This document shows positions 1-7,129 of a stretch of 64,000 nucleotides of DNA, in pieces. Each line of letters starts with the position of its first letter. Position 1 is the stretch's first letter. This DNA comes from Maribacter sp. MJ134 (GTDB taxonomy: Bacteria; Bacteroidota; Bacteroidia; Flavobacteriales; Flavobacteriaceae): contig NZ_CP034570.1 in assembly GCF_003970695.1 (NCBI RefSeq), positions 682,001 to 746,000 of the forward strand, written 5' to 3'. The translations under genes and the position numbers were made by a program. The notes under the pieces were generated by a model. The model was not told the DNA's origin. It did no database searches and worked only from the letters and a program-made list of their open reading frames with translations.

Positions 1-1424
1 TCGTTCCTGGGAATGGTTACCGGAGATGAGGTTCTGGATTCTACCCCGATAATATTGGCCTCTGCCGTATAATAGCCCTTCATTTTTTTACCGAATTCAG
101 CAAATCCCTGCCTTAGACGACTACCTATAAGTTTGGGCAGTAATGAGTGCATTGGAGCCGAGTTTAAACCCGGTTGATAGGAGGTAGAGTTAAGGTCGGT
201 TGAGAGCGTTCCTTCCACAAAATCCGTTAAACGTTGCGCTGGAGCGGTTTGGCTTCTTCCACCAGATGTGAATGCCAATCTTTCCAAGTTTTTCTGATAT
301 TCCAATCCTTTAAGGGCTCCAAATTTTTCAAACTTGGGAATATCCTGATCAATATTTATCTCCACGACAATACCGGAATTGGCATACAGGTTATTGCGTT
401 TTGAAGGTGACATTCCGTTTACCACCACTTCACCAGGTGCTGTAGCTGCGGGAACTATAAAACCTCCAGGGCACATACAAAAGGAATATACGCCCCTATT
501 TTTAACCTGTTGCACTAGACTATATGCTGCCGCAGGCAACAGTTCGTCTCGCCTGCCCTTACAATGATATTGTATGGAATCTATGATGTGTTGTGGGTGT
601 TCTACACGAACCCCCATCGCGAAAGATTTCGCTTTCAGGCTAATATTTTTATCGTTCAGGAGATAAAAAATATCACGTGCAGAGTGACCTGTTGCTAAAA
701 TAACACGGTTTACTTGCATTTCATCGGTATCGTTTAAAACAAGCGATTTAATAGTGTTGTTTTGGATATGAAAGTCTGTGACTTTGGTATTAAAATGAAC
801 TTCGCCACCTCTATCGATAATTGTTTCACGGATATTCTGCACAATTTTTGGAAGCTTGTTCGTGCCTATATGTGGGTGTGCGTCAACAAGAATCTCCTCA
901 GTAGCCCCGTGATAGACCAAACTTTCGAACACCCGCCTTACATCGCCTCGTTTTAAACTTCTTGTGTATAATTTACCGTCGGAATACGTACCTGCACCAC
1001 CTTCACCAAAACAATAGTTTGAGTCTTCGTGAACAAGGTGGTCTTGATTTATCGCTTTTAAGTCCCTTCTTCTTTCCTGAACATTTTTACCACGCTCTAG
1101 CACTACAGGTTTATAGCCTAACTCCAGACATCGTAGCGCAGCCCACATACCTGCCGGACCAAAACCGATGATGTGTACTTTTTTGGATTTGGAGACGTCC
1201 TTATAATCAAAGTTGAATTTATCCTCGGGAACATGCTCATTGATATATGCTAACAGTTTGTAATTAAAAACGATTTTTGGTTTTCTCGCATCTATGGACT
1301 TCCGTACGATTTTTAACGAAAAAGTTTGCTCCTCAAGACTTAAATATTTTGCAGCTTTCTTCTTCAAAATACCTTCTTGGGCTTCCTCTTGAAGTGATAG
1401 TCGTATTTGTAGGGTTTTAATCAC
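1..1424 (-). CDS. NAD(P)/FAD-dependent dehydrogenase (COG2509-like), 3' end outside window
   Basis: About 474 codons are visible and the reading frame runs off the left edge, so the C-terminus is missing. I chose a GTG start (MIKTLQIRLSLQ). An N-terminal region of about 85 residues precedes a Rossmann dinucleotide-binding motif GFGPAGMWAALRCLE, then the FGEGGAGTYSDGKL segment, and later ILATGHSARD and CMCPGGFIVPAA. This order is typical of the large uncharacterised FAD-dependent dehydrogenase family that is widespread in bacteria. It is probably cytosolic; the substrate is unknown. The gene is divergent from the DUF2141 gene, and about 114 bp between them hold the latter's promoter. The family call is firm; the function is open. 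Confidence 0.85.
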   Translation of the reverse strand, partial: MIKTLQIRLSLQEEAQEGILKKKAAKYLSLEEQTFSLKIVRKSIDARKPKIVFNYKLLAYINEHVPEDKFNFDYKDVSKSKKVHIIGFGPAGMWAALRCLELGYKPVVLERGKNVQERRRDLKAINQDHLVHEDSNYCFGEGGAGTYSDGKLYTRSLKRGDVRRVFESLVYHGATEEILVDAHPHIGTNKLPKIVQNIRETIIDRGGEVHFNTKVTDFHIQNNTIKSLVLNDTDEMQVNRVILATGHSARDIFYLLNDKNISLKAKSFAMGVRVEHPQHIIDSIQYHCKGRRDELLPAAAYSLVQQVKNRGVYSFCMCPGGFIVPAATAPGEVVVNGMSPSKRNNLYANSGIVVEINIDQDIPKFEKFGALKGLEYQKNLERLAFTSGGRSQTAPAQRLTDFVEGTLSTDLNSTSYQPGLNSAPMHSLLPKLIGSRLRQGFAEFGKKMKGYYTAEANIIGVESRTSSPVTIPRN

Positions 1425-1440
1425 AGTGTAAAATTACCGC

Positions 1441-1528
1441 AATTCGGTAGCTTAAATCAACAACTCGGTATTTCTTTTTTCAAAATAGTATCCCTTTAAA
1501 GGAAATTTGCTTCATAAATAAGAACAAA
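1441..1528 (+). promoter_or_regulatory. promoter with phased CGGTA direct repeats
   Basis: Two direct repeats, AATTCGGTA (1441-1449) and AACTCGGTA (1462-1470), are offset by 21 bp, two helical turns. This spacing is typical of LytTR-type DNA sites. Downstream lies GAAATTTG (1502-1509), which matches 7 of 8 positions of the Bacteroidota -7 box TAnnTTTG. No -33 TTG is obvious, which suits an activator-dependent promoter. Positions 1466-1528 align without gaps to 4355-4417 upstream of the 2TM genes. Binding by the LytTR regulator at 6304 is inferred. Confidence 0.6.
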
Positions 1529-1538
1529 ATCCGATAAC

Positions 1539-1955
1539 ATGAAAAAATTGATGACGCTTGCAATATTCTTTGGTTTTTTAATAATCACCGCTCAGGAAAA
1601 GAAGTCTGGGACAATACAACTTCAAATTGATAATATGGAGAATGACAAAGGTCAGATGCTAATTGGGCTATACGATTCAGAGGACAATTGGCTTAGCAAA
1701 ATCTATGTGGGTAAGGTTGCCAAAATTACCGACGGAAGCGCTGAGATAACGTTCAAAAATGTACCGTTGGGCGTTTATGCCATTTCCGTTTTTCATGATG
1801 AGGATAACAACGGTAAATTGAAAACTTTTCTTGGAATTCCTACAGAAAGTACCGGTTCTTCTAACAATGCACCCGCACGGTTTGGACCACCAAAATGGGA
1901 GGATGCCAAATTTACGCTTACCGAGAAAACAGTTCATCAAAAAATATCACTTTAA
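1539..1955 (+). CDS. DUF2141 domain-containing secreted protein
   Basis: The 138-residue product has an N-terminal signal peptide (MKKLMTLAIFFGFLIITAQ) followed by one DUF2141 domain. Diagnostic segments are the beta-rich GQMLIGLYDSEDNWL, the PLGVYAISVFHDEDNNGKL core and the NNAPARFGPPKWEDAKF tail. DUF2141 proteins are small exported or periplasmic proteins of unknown function, common in Flavobacteriia and often beside LytTR two-component genes. It has its own promoter with phased CGGTA repeats, shared with the 2TM operon downstream, so it is probably part of the same regulon. The next gene starts 30 bp after its stop, so co-transcription is likely. Confidence 0.88.
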   Translation: MKKLMTLAIFFGFLIITAQEKKSGTIQLQIDNMENDKGQMLIGLYDSEDNWLSKIYVGKVAKITDGSAEITFKNVPLGVYAISVFHDEDNNGKLKTFLGIPTESTGSSNNAPARFGPPKWEDAKFTLTEKTVHQKISL

Positions 1956-1985
1956 CCATTTATAGTAATTTTTAAATCTGATAAA

Positions 1986-2612
1986 ATGAAAAATAGCATA
2001 ATTGTATTAACATTATTATTTACGACCCTTTTATTTGCGCAAGACCAGTATACTCAAGGAATGCAAAAGGCCTTTTCTTTATGGGGAGAAGGTAAATCTA
2101 CCGAAGCTGCTAATATGTTTGAACGAATTAGTACGGTTGAACAGGATAATTGGCTACCCTATTACTATGTTGCTCAAATTAATACCATTGCTTCTTTTGG
2201 TGAGAAGGATGAAAAGGTTTTGAAACAACAGTTAGATAAGGCTCAGGAATTCATAGATATAGCAAAAGCCATATCCCCGAATAACCCGGAAATAATGGTA
2301 CAGCAAGCCATGACACATACGGCCTGGATTGCCTTTGATGGGGCCACGTACGGAATGACCTTATCAGGTAAAGTGGCTGCACTTTATGCAAAAGCAGAGC
2401 AATTGGCTCCTGAGAATCCAAGGGTTGTTTTCTCAAAAGCGGAATGGGACATGGGTTCAGCGCGTTATTTTGGGCAGGATATTACGCCTTACTGCGCAGA
2501 TGTAGAACGTTCGTTAGAACTTTTCGCTAACTTTAAACCGGAAAGTGCTTTTCATCCCAATTGGGGTGCCGATAGGGCAGAAGCGACTTTGGAAAACTGT
2601 GGTAAAAAATAG
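1986..2612 (+). CDS. secreted TPR-like protein
   Basis: The 208-residue product has a signal peptide (MKNSIIVLTLLFTTLLFAQ). The mature part is alpha-helical with TPR-like repeats: a GKSTEAANMFERI unit, a WLPYYYVAQIN unit and an AALYAKAEQLAPENPRVVF unit that shows the TPR consensus most clearly. A C-terminal cysteine pair (PYCADVE and ENCGKK) could form a disulfide in the periplasm. It lies between the DUF2141 gene and the histidine kinase, with 30 bp and 8 bp spacers, so it is probably in one operon with them. I do not recognise a specific function; a periplasmic scaffold role in the sensory locus is a guess. Confidence 0.75.
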   Translation: MKNSIIVLTLLFTTLLFAQDQYTQGMQKAFSLWGEGKSTEAANMFERISTVEQDNWLPYYYVAQINTIASFGEKDEKVLKQQLDKAQEFIDIAKAISPNNPEIMVQQAMTHTAWIAFDGATYGMTLSGKVAALYAKAEQLAPENPRVVFSKAEWDMGSARYFGQDITPYCADVERSLELFANFKPESAFHPNWGADRAEATLENCGKK

Positions 2613-2620
2613 TAGCACAC

Positions 2621-3958
2621 GTGAATAGATTCTTAAAACATTTAGGAAATGCATGGCTGGTAGGCACCCTGATATTTATAATTATCATGGCAATACTTTA
2701 CGCAAGTGGTGTCTATCCTAATGGAATAAGTTGGGCCGAAGCCTGGGAGGAGTACTATGAAGGGATGATTTTTTCATTGATTATATATTGCGCCAACGCT
2801 ATTTGGATTCAGTATTTACTCAATACTTACAAATATGATCTTTTTACCCCCAAAAGGTTTATTAAAGCGATTCTGGGAAACATTGGATTTTCTTTGATAG
2901 GAATTTTCATTTCAAAACTTATTCTTTTGGTTGGAATTCAAAACCAGCCGTTACTAGAATTTTTAGAAGATCAAGAAATAACGGATTATAGAATTTCTCT
3001 TTTAATTTCCATTGTCGTAGCCTTGATATTCTACTCGGTATGGTACTATAAGTATCGACAAGAGAATAAGGTCAAAGAACAAAAGATAATCGCGGGTACG
3101 GCATCGGCTAAGTTTGATGCCTTAAAAAATCAGTTAGACCCTCATTTTCTATTCAACAGTTTAAATGTGTTGACAAGTCTTATTGATGAGGATCCTAACC
3201 AAGCTCAAAAGTTTACTACTTCCCTATCCAAGGTCTACCGTTACGTACTGGAACAGAAAAATAAGGACTTGGTTTCTGTAGATGAGGAACTGCAGTTTGC
3301 CCGTACCTACGTAAAGCTTTTAAAGATGCGTTTTGAGGATAGTATAGTTCTTGATATTCCGGAAAAAGCCATCAATTCAGAAGCTAAAATAGTTCCGCTT
3401 TCCTTGCAACTACTGCTAGAAAATGCGGTAAAACATAATATTGTCACTTCCGCTAAACCATTACATATTCGTATTTATGAGGAAGAAGGACTACTAAAGG
3501 TCACTAACAATCTACAAGAGAAACAGGTAGTCAAAAAAAGTAGTGGTGTGGGCCTTCAGAATATTAAGCAGCGTTATGATCTCCTAAGCAATAGAAATAT
3601 GGAGATTTTTAATGACGGAACAAACTTTACGGTACAGCTACCCATGCTCACCCAGCAAGTTTCCGTTGTGGAAACACAAGAGGAGTTTATTGATGATAAA
3701 CGCTATCAAAAGGCAAAGGAAAAGGTTGAGGCTGTGAAGGGCTTTTACGGTAATCTAATTGCTTACTGTATCGTTATTCCCTGTCTTGCCTTGTTAAACT
3801 ATAAAACAACAAGTTTTCCTTGGGTCATCTTTCCCATATTGGGTTGGGGTTTTGGACTTCTCACGCACGGCATGGAAGCTTTTGGTTACAATCCTCTTTG
3901 GGGAAAACGTTGGGAAGAAAAAAAGTTACGAGAGCTCATGGATAAGGAGGATTTTTAG
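2621..3958 (+). CDS. LytS-type sensor histidine kinase with C-terminal 2TM domain
   Basis: 445 residues from a GTG start 8 bp after the previous stop. Four hydrophobic segments occupy about residues 10-145. They are followed by a His_kinase domain with the phosphoacceptor in LDPHFLFNSLNVLTSLI (about residue 175) and a HATPase core (LLLENAVKHNI, then SGVGLQNIKQRYDLL). Unusually, the last ~85 residues are a complete 2TM domain (KAKEKVEAVKGFYGNLIAYC ... GYNPLWGKRWEEKKLREL) nearly identical to the stand-alone protein encoded next. It is a membrane sensor kinase, with the LytTR regulator at 6304 as likely partner. The signal is unknown. Confidence 0.92.
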   Translation: MNRFLKHLGNAWLVGTLIFIIIMAILYASGVYPNGISWAEAWEEYYEGMIFSLIIYCANAIWIQYLLNTYKYDLFTPKRFIKAILGNIGFSLIGIFISKLILLVGIQNQPLLEFLEDQEITDYRISLLISIVVALIFYSVWYYKYRQENKVKEQKIIAGTASAKFDALKNQLDPHFLFNSLNVLTSLIDEDPNQAQKFTTSLSKVYRYVLEQKNKDLVSVDEELQFARTYVKLLKMRFEDSIVLDIPEKAINSEAKIVPLSLQLLLENAVKHNIVTSAKPLHIRIYEEEGLLKVTNNLQEKQVVKKSSGVGLQNIKQRYDLLSNRNMEIFNDGTNFTVQLPMLTQQVSVVETQEEFIDDKRYQKAKEKVEAVKGFYGNLIAYCIVIPCLALLNYKTTSFPWVIFPILGWGFGLLTHGMEAFGYNPLWGKRWEEKKLRELMDKEDF

Positions 3959-3965
3959 ATGTTGG

Positions 3966-4322
3966 CATGTGCGTTGTATGTTGTTAGAAGTCAGTATTCA
4001 GTTTTCAGTAAGCAGTAAGCATTAGTCAGTAGGCAGTAAGCAGTATTCAGTAGTCAGCTTAGTTAGTATATAGTATTCAATACAAAGTGTGTTTTTAATC
4101 TGTCCTCCATTCTCTAATATCTTGTATTCAGCATCTAGCGTCTAGCATCTAATGTCTTACATAGGCAGTGTTCAGTGTTCAGTGAGCAGTAGGCAGCTCA
4201 GTTCGTAGTATTCAATAGAAAGTGTGTTTTTTAATCTAACCTCCATTCTCTAATATCGTGCATCTAGCATCTAGCATCTCAAGTCTTACATCTAGCATCT
4301 AATGTCCAACATCCGGTATCCA
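3966..4322 (+). repeat. low-complexity CAGT/AGCATCT-rich spacer with a ~135-bp tandem duplication
   Basis: This fills most of the 491-bp gap between the kinase and the first stand-alone 2TM gene. It is built from degenerate CAGTAxxCAGT and CATCTAGCATCT runs. A unit containing TAGTATTCAATA, AAAGTGTGTTTTT and CTCCATTCTCTAATATC begins near 4071 and again near 4206, so the block is duplicated with an offset of 135 bp. No coding potential is seen. Similar CAGT-rich sequence recurs at 33820-33900. Confidence 0.75.
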
Positions 4323-4354
4323 TATCATCAATCCATCCTAGAAAAACCACAGTT

Positions 4355-4417
4355 CGGTAGTTCCTTTTTTTAATATAGGGGTTCTTTAGGGATATTTGGA
4401 GTGTAGATAAGAACAAA
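4355..4417 (+). promoter_or_regulatory. promoter of the 2TM/LytTR operon
   Basis: This 63-bp segment aligns without gaps to 1466-1528 upstream of the DUF2141 gene. Both begin with CGGTA followed by a T-run, have a TTTG-ending -7 box (GATATTTG at 4391-4398) and end in ATAAGAACAAA. Just upstream, AGTTCGGTA (4351-4359) matches the half-site of the other promoter; a second half-site 21 bp further up is weak. It indicates a second transcription start inside the locus, after the repeat spacer. Confidence 0.6.
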
Positions 4418-4449
4418 CGTAAAGTTTAAATAACGCTAAAATAAATAAC

Positions 4450-4728
4450 ATGGAAAATTCAAACGAGTATAAGTATAGAAGGGCTAAAGAAAGAGTAGGA
4501 GCTATAAAATCTTTTTATAATAATCTTTTGGCATACTGCATTGTAATCCCATTTTTGGCTTGGGTCAATTATAATACCACAGGCTTTCCTTGGGTAATAT
4601 TTCCGGCACTCGGATGGGGAATAGGATTAGTTGGTCATTGGGCCAATGCCTATGGGTACAATCCCATTTTAGGGAAGAACTGGGAAGAGCGTAAAATTAA
4701 GGAGTTAATGAACAGTAACGATTTTTAG
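4450..4728 (+). CDS. 2TM domain-containing protein (paralog 1)
   Basis: The 92-residue product is a single 2TM domain. A charged N-terminal helix (YRRAKERVGAIKSFYNNLL) leads into a first membrane helix (AYCIVIPFLAWVNY), a short loop with FPWVIFPALGWGIGL as the second helix, and the signature tail GYNPILGKNWEERKIKELM. It is almost identical to the C-terminal domain of the kinase upstream, so one probably arose from the other. 2TM proteins are small inner-membrane proteins, typically encoded beside LytS/LytTR pairs in Bacteroidota; their biochemical role is unknown. It is the first gene after the internal promoter. Confidence 0.88.
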   Translation: MENSNEYKYRRAKERVGAIKSFYNNLLAYCIVIPFLAWVNYNTTGFPWVIFPALGWGIGLVGHWANAYGYNPILGKNWEERKIKELMNSNDF

Positions 4729-4781
4729 GGAATCGCTTATATTTAGTAAATGATTTACTTACTTTAATAATCATAGCAATC

Positions 4782-5084
4782 ATGGACGATAGAAATAGAG
4801 AGGACAAATATTTTAGGGCACGGGAACGCGTAGACCAGATAAAGAAGTTTTATTCTAGCTTACTGTCTTACATTATCTTCATAGCACTACTGGGAGGACT
4901 GAATTATTGGATAGATGAGTGGAGATATCCTTGGTTTTTATGGGCAGCTTTTGGATGGGGGATAGGTTTGGTTTTTCAAGCTATCAAGGCATTTGGGTTC
5001 AACCCTTTTTTTGGGAAGGACTGGGAAAATAGAAAAATTAAGGAGCTGATGGAAAATGATGAAGATGCAAAAAAATGGAAATAA
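4782..5084 (+). CDS. 2TM domain-containing protein (paralog 2)
   Basis: The 100-residue product has the same architecture as its neighbours: KYFRARERVDQIKKFYSSLL, first membrane helix around SYIIFIALLGGLNYW, second helix WFLWAAFGWGIGLVF, then GFNPFFGKDWENRKIKELM. The loop between the helices is slightly longer (WIDEWRYP). It is 53 bp after paralog 1 and its stop codon overlaps the next start in a TAATG, so it is translationally coupled to paralog 3. Function is inferred only from the family and locus. Confidence 0.85.
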   Translation: MDDRNREDKYFRARERVDQIKKFYSSLLSYIIFIALLGGLNYWIDEWRYPWFLWAAFGWGIGLVFQAIKAFGFNPFFGKDWENRKIKELMENDEDAKKWK

Positions 5085-5407
5085 TGAAGACAGATAGAGA
5101 AAAATTGAATCGTGCTAAAAAACGATTGGAAGAATTAAAAGGATTTTATTGGCACTTAGCTGTTTATTTAGGGGTTAATTCCTTTATTACAATTTCAACT
5201 ATAATAGGAAGAATGAGCAACGGGGCTTCATTTCTTGAGGTATTGGACCTTGGGACTTTTGCTGTATGGTTTTTCTGGGGTATTGGTCTTTTTTTCCATG
5301 GGATGAAGGTGTTCTCGTATAATCCTATTTTTTCCAAGTCTTGGGAAGAACGTCAAATTCAGAAATACATAGAGAAAGACAAACAACAGGCGGAAAAATT
5401 TAGATAG
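5084..5407 (+). CDS. 2TM domain-containing protein (paralog 3)
   Basis: I chose the ATG at 5084 because it overlaps the preceding stop (TAATG); an ATG nine bases upstream would add three residues. The 107-residue product reads LNRAKKRLEELKGFYWHLAV, helix one YLGVNSFITISTIIG, a longer loop (RMSNGASFLEVLDLGTF), helix two AVWFFWGIGLFFHGM and the tail FSYNPIFSKSWEERQIQKYI. The second helix and tail resemble paralog 5 more than paralogs 1 and 2, suggesting two subfamilies in the operon. Confidence 0.83.
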   Translation: MKTDREKLNRAKKRLEELKGFYWHLAVYLGVNSFITISTIIGRMSNGASFLEVLDLGTFAVWFFWGIGLFFHGMKVFSYNPIFSKSWEERQIQKYIEKDKQQAEKFR

Positions 5408-5408
5408 G

Positions 5409-5789
5409 ATGGAACGGAATTATAAACAGTCGGAAAAATTTTTAAAAGCTAAAAAGCAGGTAGAGCATATTAAAAATTTCTACAAACACTTACGGGTGTA
5501 TATTATAATTAATCTATTATTGCTCGTAGTAAAATTCAATCTCATAGATTGGTTCAAGGACGATTATGAATGGATTCAAAACCCTGGCTTTAGTGATTGG
5601 GTAAGTTGGAACATTGTAGGAACTCCTATCATTTGGGGTTTAGGTTTGTTGGTACATGCCGCTTACGTTTTTAAGTTCGGTGCTAAATCTTGGAAGGAAT
5701 TAAAGCCAGCATTCTTAAAGAGGTGGGAAAAGAGACAATTGGAGAAATTTTTGGAAGAGGAAAACAGGAATGGGAAATATGGAAAATAA
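5409..5789 (+). CDS. 2TM domain-containing protein (paralog 4, longest)
   Basis: The 126-residue product begins one base after the previous stop. It has the family N-terminus (FLKAKKQVEHIKNFYKHLR), a first helix VYIIINLLLLVVKF, and an enlarged loop rich in Asp and Trp (WFKDDYEWIQNPGFSDWVSW). The second helix GTPIIWGLGLLVHAAYVF precedes the tail SWKELKPAFLKRWEKRQLEKFL. The canonical GxNPxxxKxW tail is altered: FKFGAKSWKEL replaces the G-Y-N-P motif. It overlaps the next gene by 11 or 20 bp, depending on that gene's start. Confidence 0.82.
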   Translation: MERNYKQSEKFLKAKKQVEHIKNFYKHLRVYIIINLLLLVVKFNLIDWFKDDYEWIQNPGFSDWVSWNIVGTPIIWGLGLLVHAAYVFKFGAKSWKELKPAFLKRWEKRQLEKFLEEENRNGKYGK

Positions 5790-6111
5790 AGGGGAAAAAG
5801 AGAGACTGGACAAAGCACGCCTCCGTGTGGCAAAGCTGAAAGGGTTCTACACCCACCTCACCATATATTTGGTTATTAATACGGCATTGGTACTCATAAA
5901 ACTGATAGGGAACTCGTATTATGGAGAAGCTTTTATAGGTCCTCTTTGGCACTTTAGCACCTTTGCGACGTGGATTTTTTGGGGTATAGGGTTATTTTTT
6001 CATGGTCTAAAGGTATTCTCTAATAGTTCAGTGTTTGTAAAAAATTGGGAGCAGCGTCAAATCGAGAAATATATGGCAGCGGATAAGGATAAAGCTGAAA
6101 GGTTGAGATAA
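5779..6111 (+). CDS. 2TM domain-containing protein (paralog 5)
   Basis: From the ATG at 5779 the product is 110 residues (an ATG at 5770 would add three). It contains LDKARLRVAKLKGFYTHLTI, helix one YLVINTALVLIKLIG, a loop, helix two FATWIFWGIGLFFHGLKVF and the tail SVFVKNWEQRQIEKYM. It is close to paralog 3. It overlaps the end of paralog 4, indicating coupled translation. It is the last 2TM gene before the membrane-protein remnant and the response regulator. Confidence 0.82.
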   Translation: MENKGEKERLDKARLRVAKLKGFYTHLTIYLVINTALVLIKLIGNSYYGEAFIGPLWHFSTFATWIFWGIGLFFHGLKVFSNSSVFVKNWEQRQIEKYMAADKDKAERLR

Positions 6112-6307
6112 GTACAAAACAAGCTCGTTAAGAATACATTTAGGTAAAATGATGGGGGCTTATATTGCCGCGGTATCTGCTTTTCTGGTGGTAAATCAAT
6201 TTTTACCATCACTGTTAAATTGGTTTCTGCCAGCAGTTTTTGGGGTTGTTTTTATTACCTATTGGATTTTAAAAATTAAAAAGAAGGATAAAGCTATAAC
6301 AGGATGA
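6107..6307 (+). pseudogene. C-terminal remnant of a small membrane protein, or a 52-residue protein
   Basis: An open frame between an upstream TGA (6104-6106) and a TGA at 6305-6307 encodes HLGKMMGAYIAAVSAFLVVN, then one hydrophobic helix and a KIKKKDK tail. From the ATG at 6149 this would be a 52-residue protein whose stop overlaps the response-regulator ATG (ATGA), as in coupled genes. From memory, the block resembles the C-terminal end of a longer Bacteroidota membrane protein. Because the resemblance starts before the ATG (HLGK), I favour a truncated remnant whose stop now couples translation into the regulator. The family is not certain. Confidence 0.45.
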
Positions 6308-7059
6308 ACGTAATTATTATAGAAGACGAAAAGCCAGCAGCAAGAAGACTGGGCAGGTTATTGGCAGATTTGAATATGCCGGTTACCACCATGCTACACT
6401 CAGTTGAAGAGTCTATTATTTGGTTTGAGGAAAATGAACACCCGGATTTAATTTTCCTCGATATTCAATTGTCAGACGGGCTATCCTTTGAAATATTCGA
6501 TGTAATCGAGGTAAAGAGTGCCATTATATTTACTACGGCCTATGATGAATACGCCTTGCAAGCTTTTAAACTGAATAGTATAGACTATTTGCTTAAGCCC
6601 ATTGATGATGAAGAACTGGAAAGCGCCGTTAAAAAATTTAAGGCGCTTAAACCTAGCAGTCAAAAACTGGCCTTGGATTTTGAGGATATAAAGAAACTAC
6701 TTGTGAATCCCCTAGAGCGGGAGTTTAAAAAACGATTTACCGCTAGGGTAGGGCAACATCTAAAAATCATAAATGCGGATGAGGTACAGTGTTTCTACAG
6801 TGAAAATAAAGGAACCTATGCCGCTACGCTAGATGGTAGGAATTATTTACTGGATACTACTTTGGAACATCTTGAAAGTGAGTTGGAACCTAAAATGTTT
6901 TTCCGTGTAAGTAGAAAGTTTTACGTTAACGTTAACCATATAAAAGACATCATATCCTACACCAATTCTCGCCTTCAAATTAAACTAACGAACTTTTCTG
7001 AGCAGGAAATTATTGTCAGTAGAGAACGTGTAAGGGACTTCAAGTTATGGTTAGAGTAA
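6304..7059 (+). CDS. LytTR-family response regulator
   Basis: The 251-residue product has an N-terminal receiver domain (about 1-115) with acidic residues IIEDE, the phosphoacceptor Asp in PDLIFLDIQL, the T/Y switch region (FTTAYDEYALQAF) and conserved Lys in DYLLKPID. A C-terminal LytTR DNA-binding domain (about 145-250) contains KIINADEVQCFYSENK and FFRVSRKFYVNVNHI. It is a cytosolic transcription regulator, presumably phosphorylated by the LytS-type kinase at 2621. LytTR proteins bind pairs of ~9-bp direct repeats about 21 bp apart, which the CGGTA repeats upstream of the DUF2141 gene match. Confidence 0.93.
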   Translation: MNVIIIEDEKPAARRLGRLLADLNMPVTTMLHSVEESIIWFEENEHPDLIFLDIQLSDGLSFEIFDVIEVKSAIIFTTAYDEYALQAFKLNSIDYLLKPIDDEELESAVKKFKALKPSSQKLALDFEDIKKLLVNPLEREFKKRFTARVGQHLKIINADEVQCFYSENKGTYAATLDGRNYLLDTTLEHLESELEPKMFFRVSRKFYVNVNHIKDIISYTNSRLQIKLTNFSEQEIIVSRERVRDFKLWLE

Positions 7060-7129
7060 ACTAATTTAATAAATTGAAAAATAATTGATTAAAAAAGCAT
7101 TATAGATTTTATCGATACTGTATTTTGAC

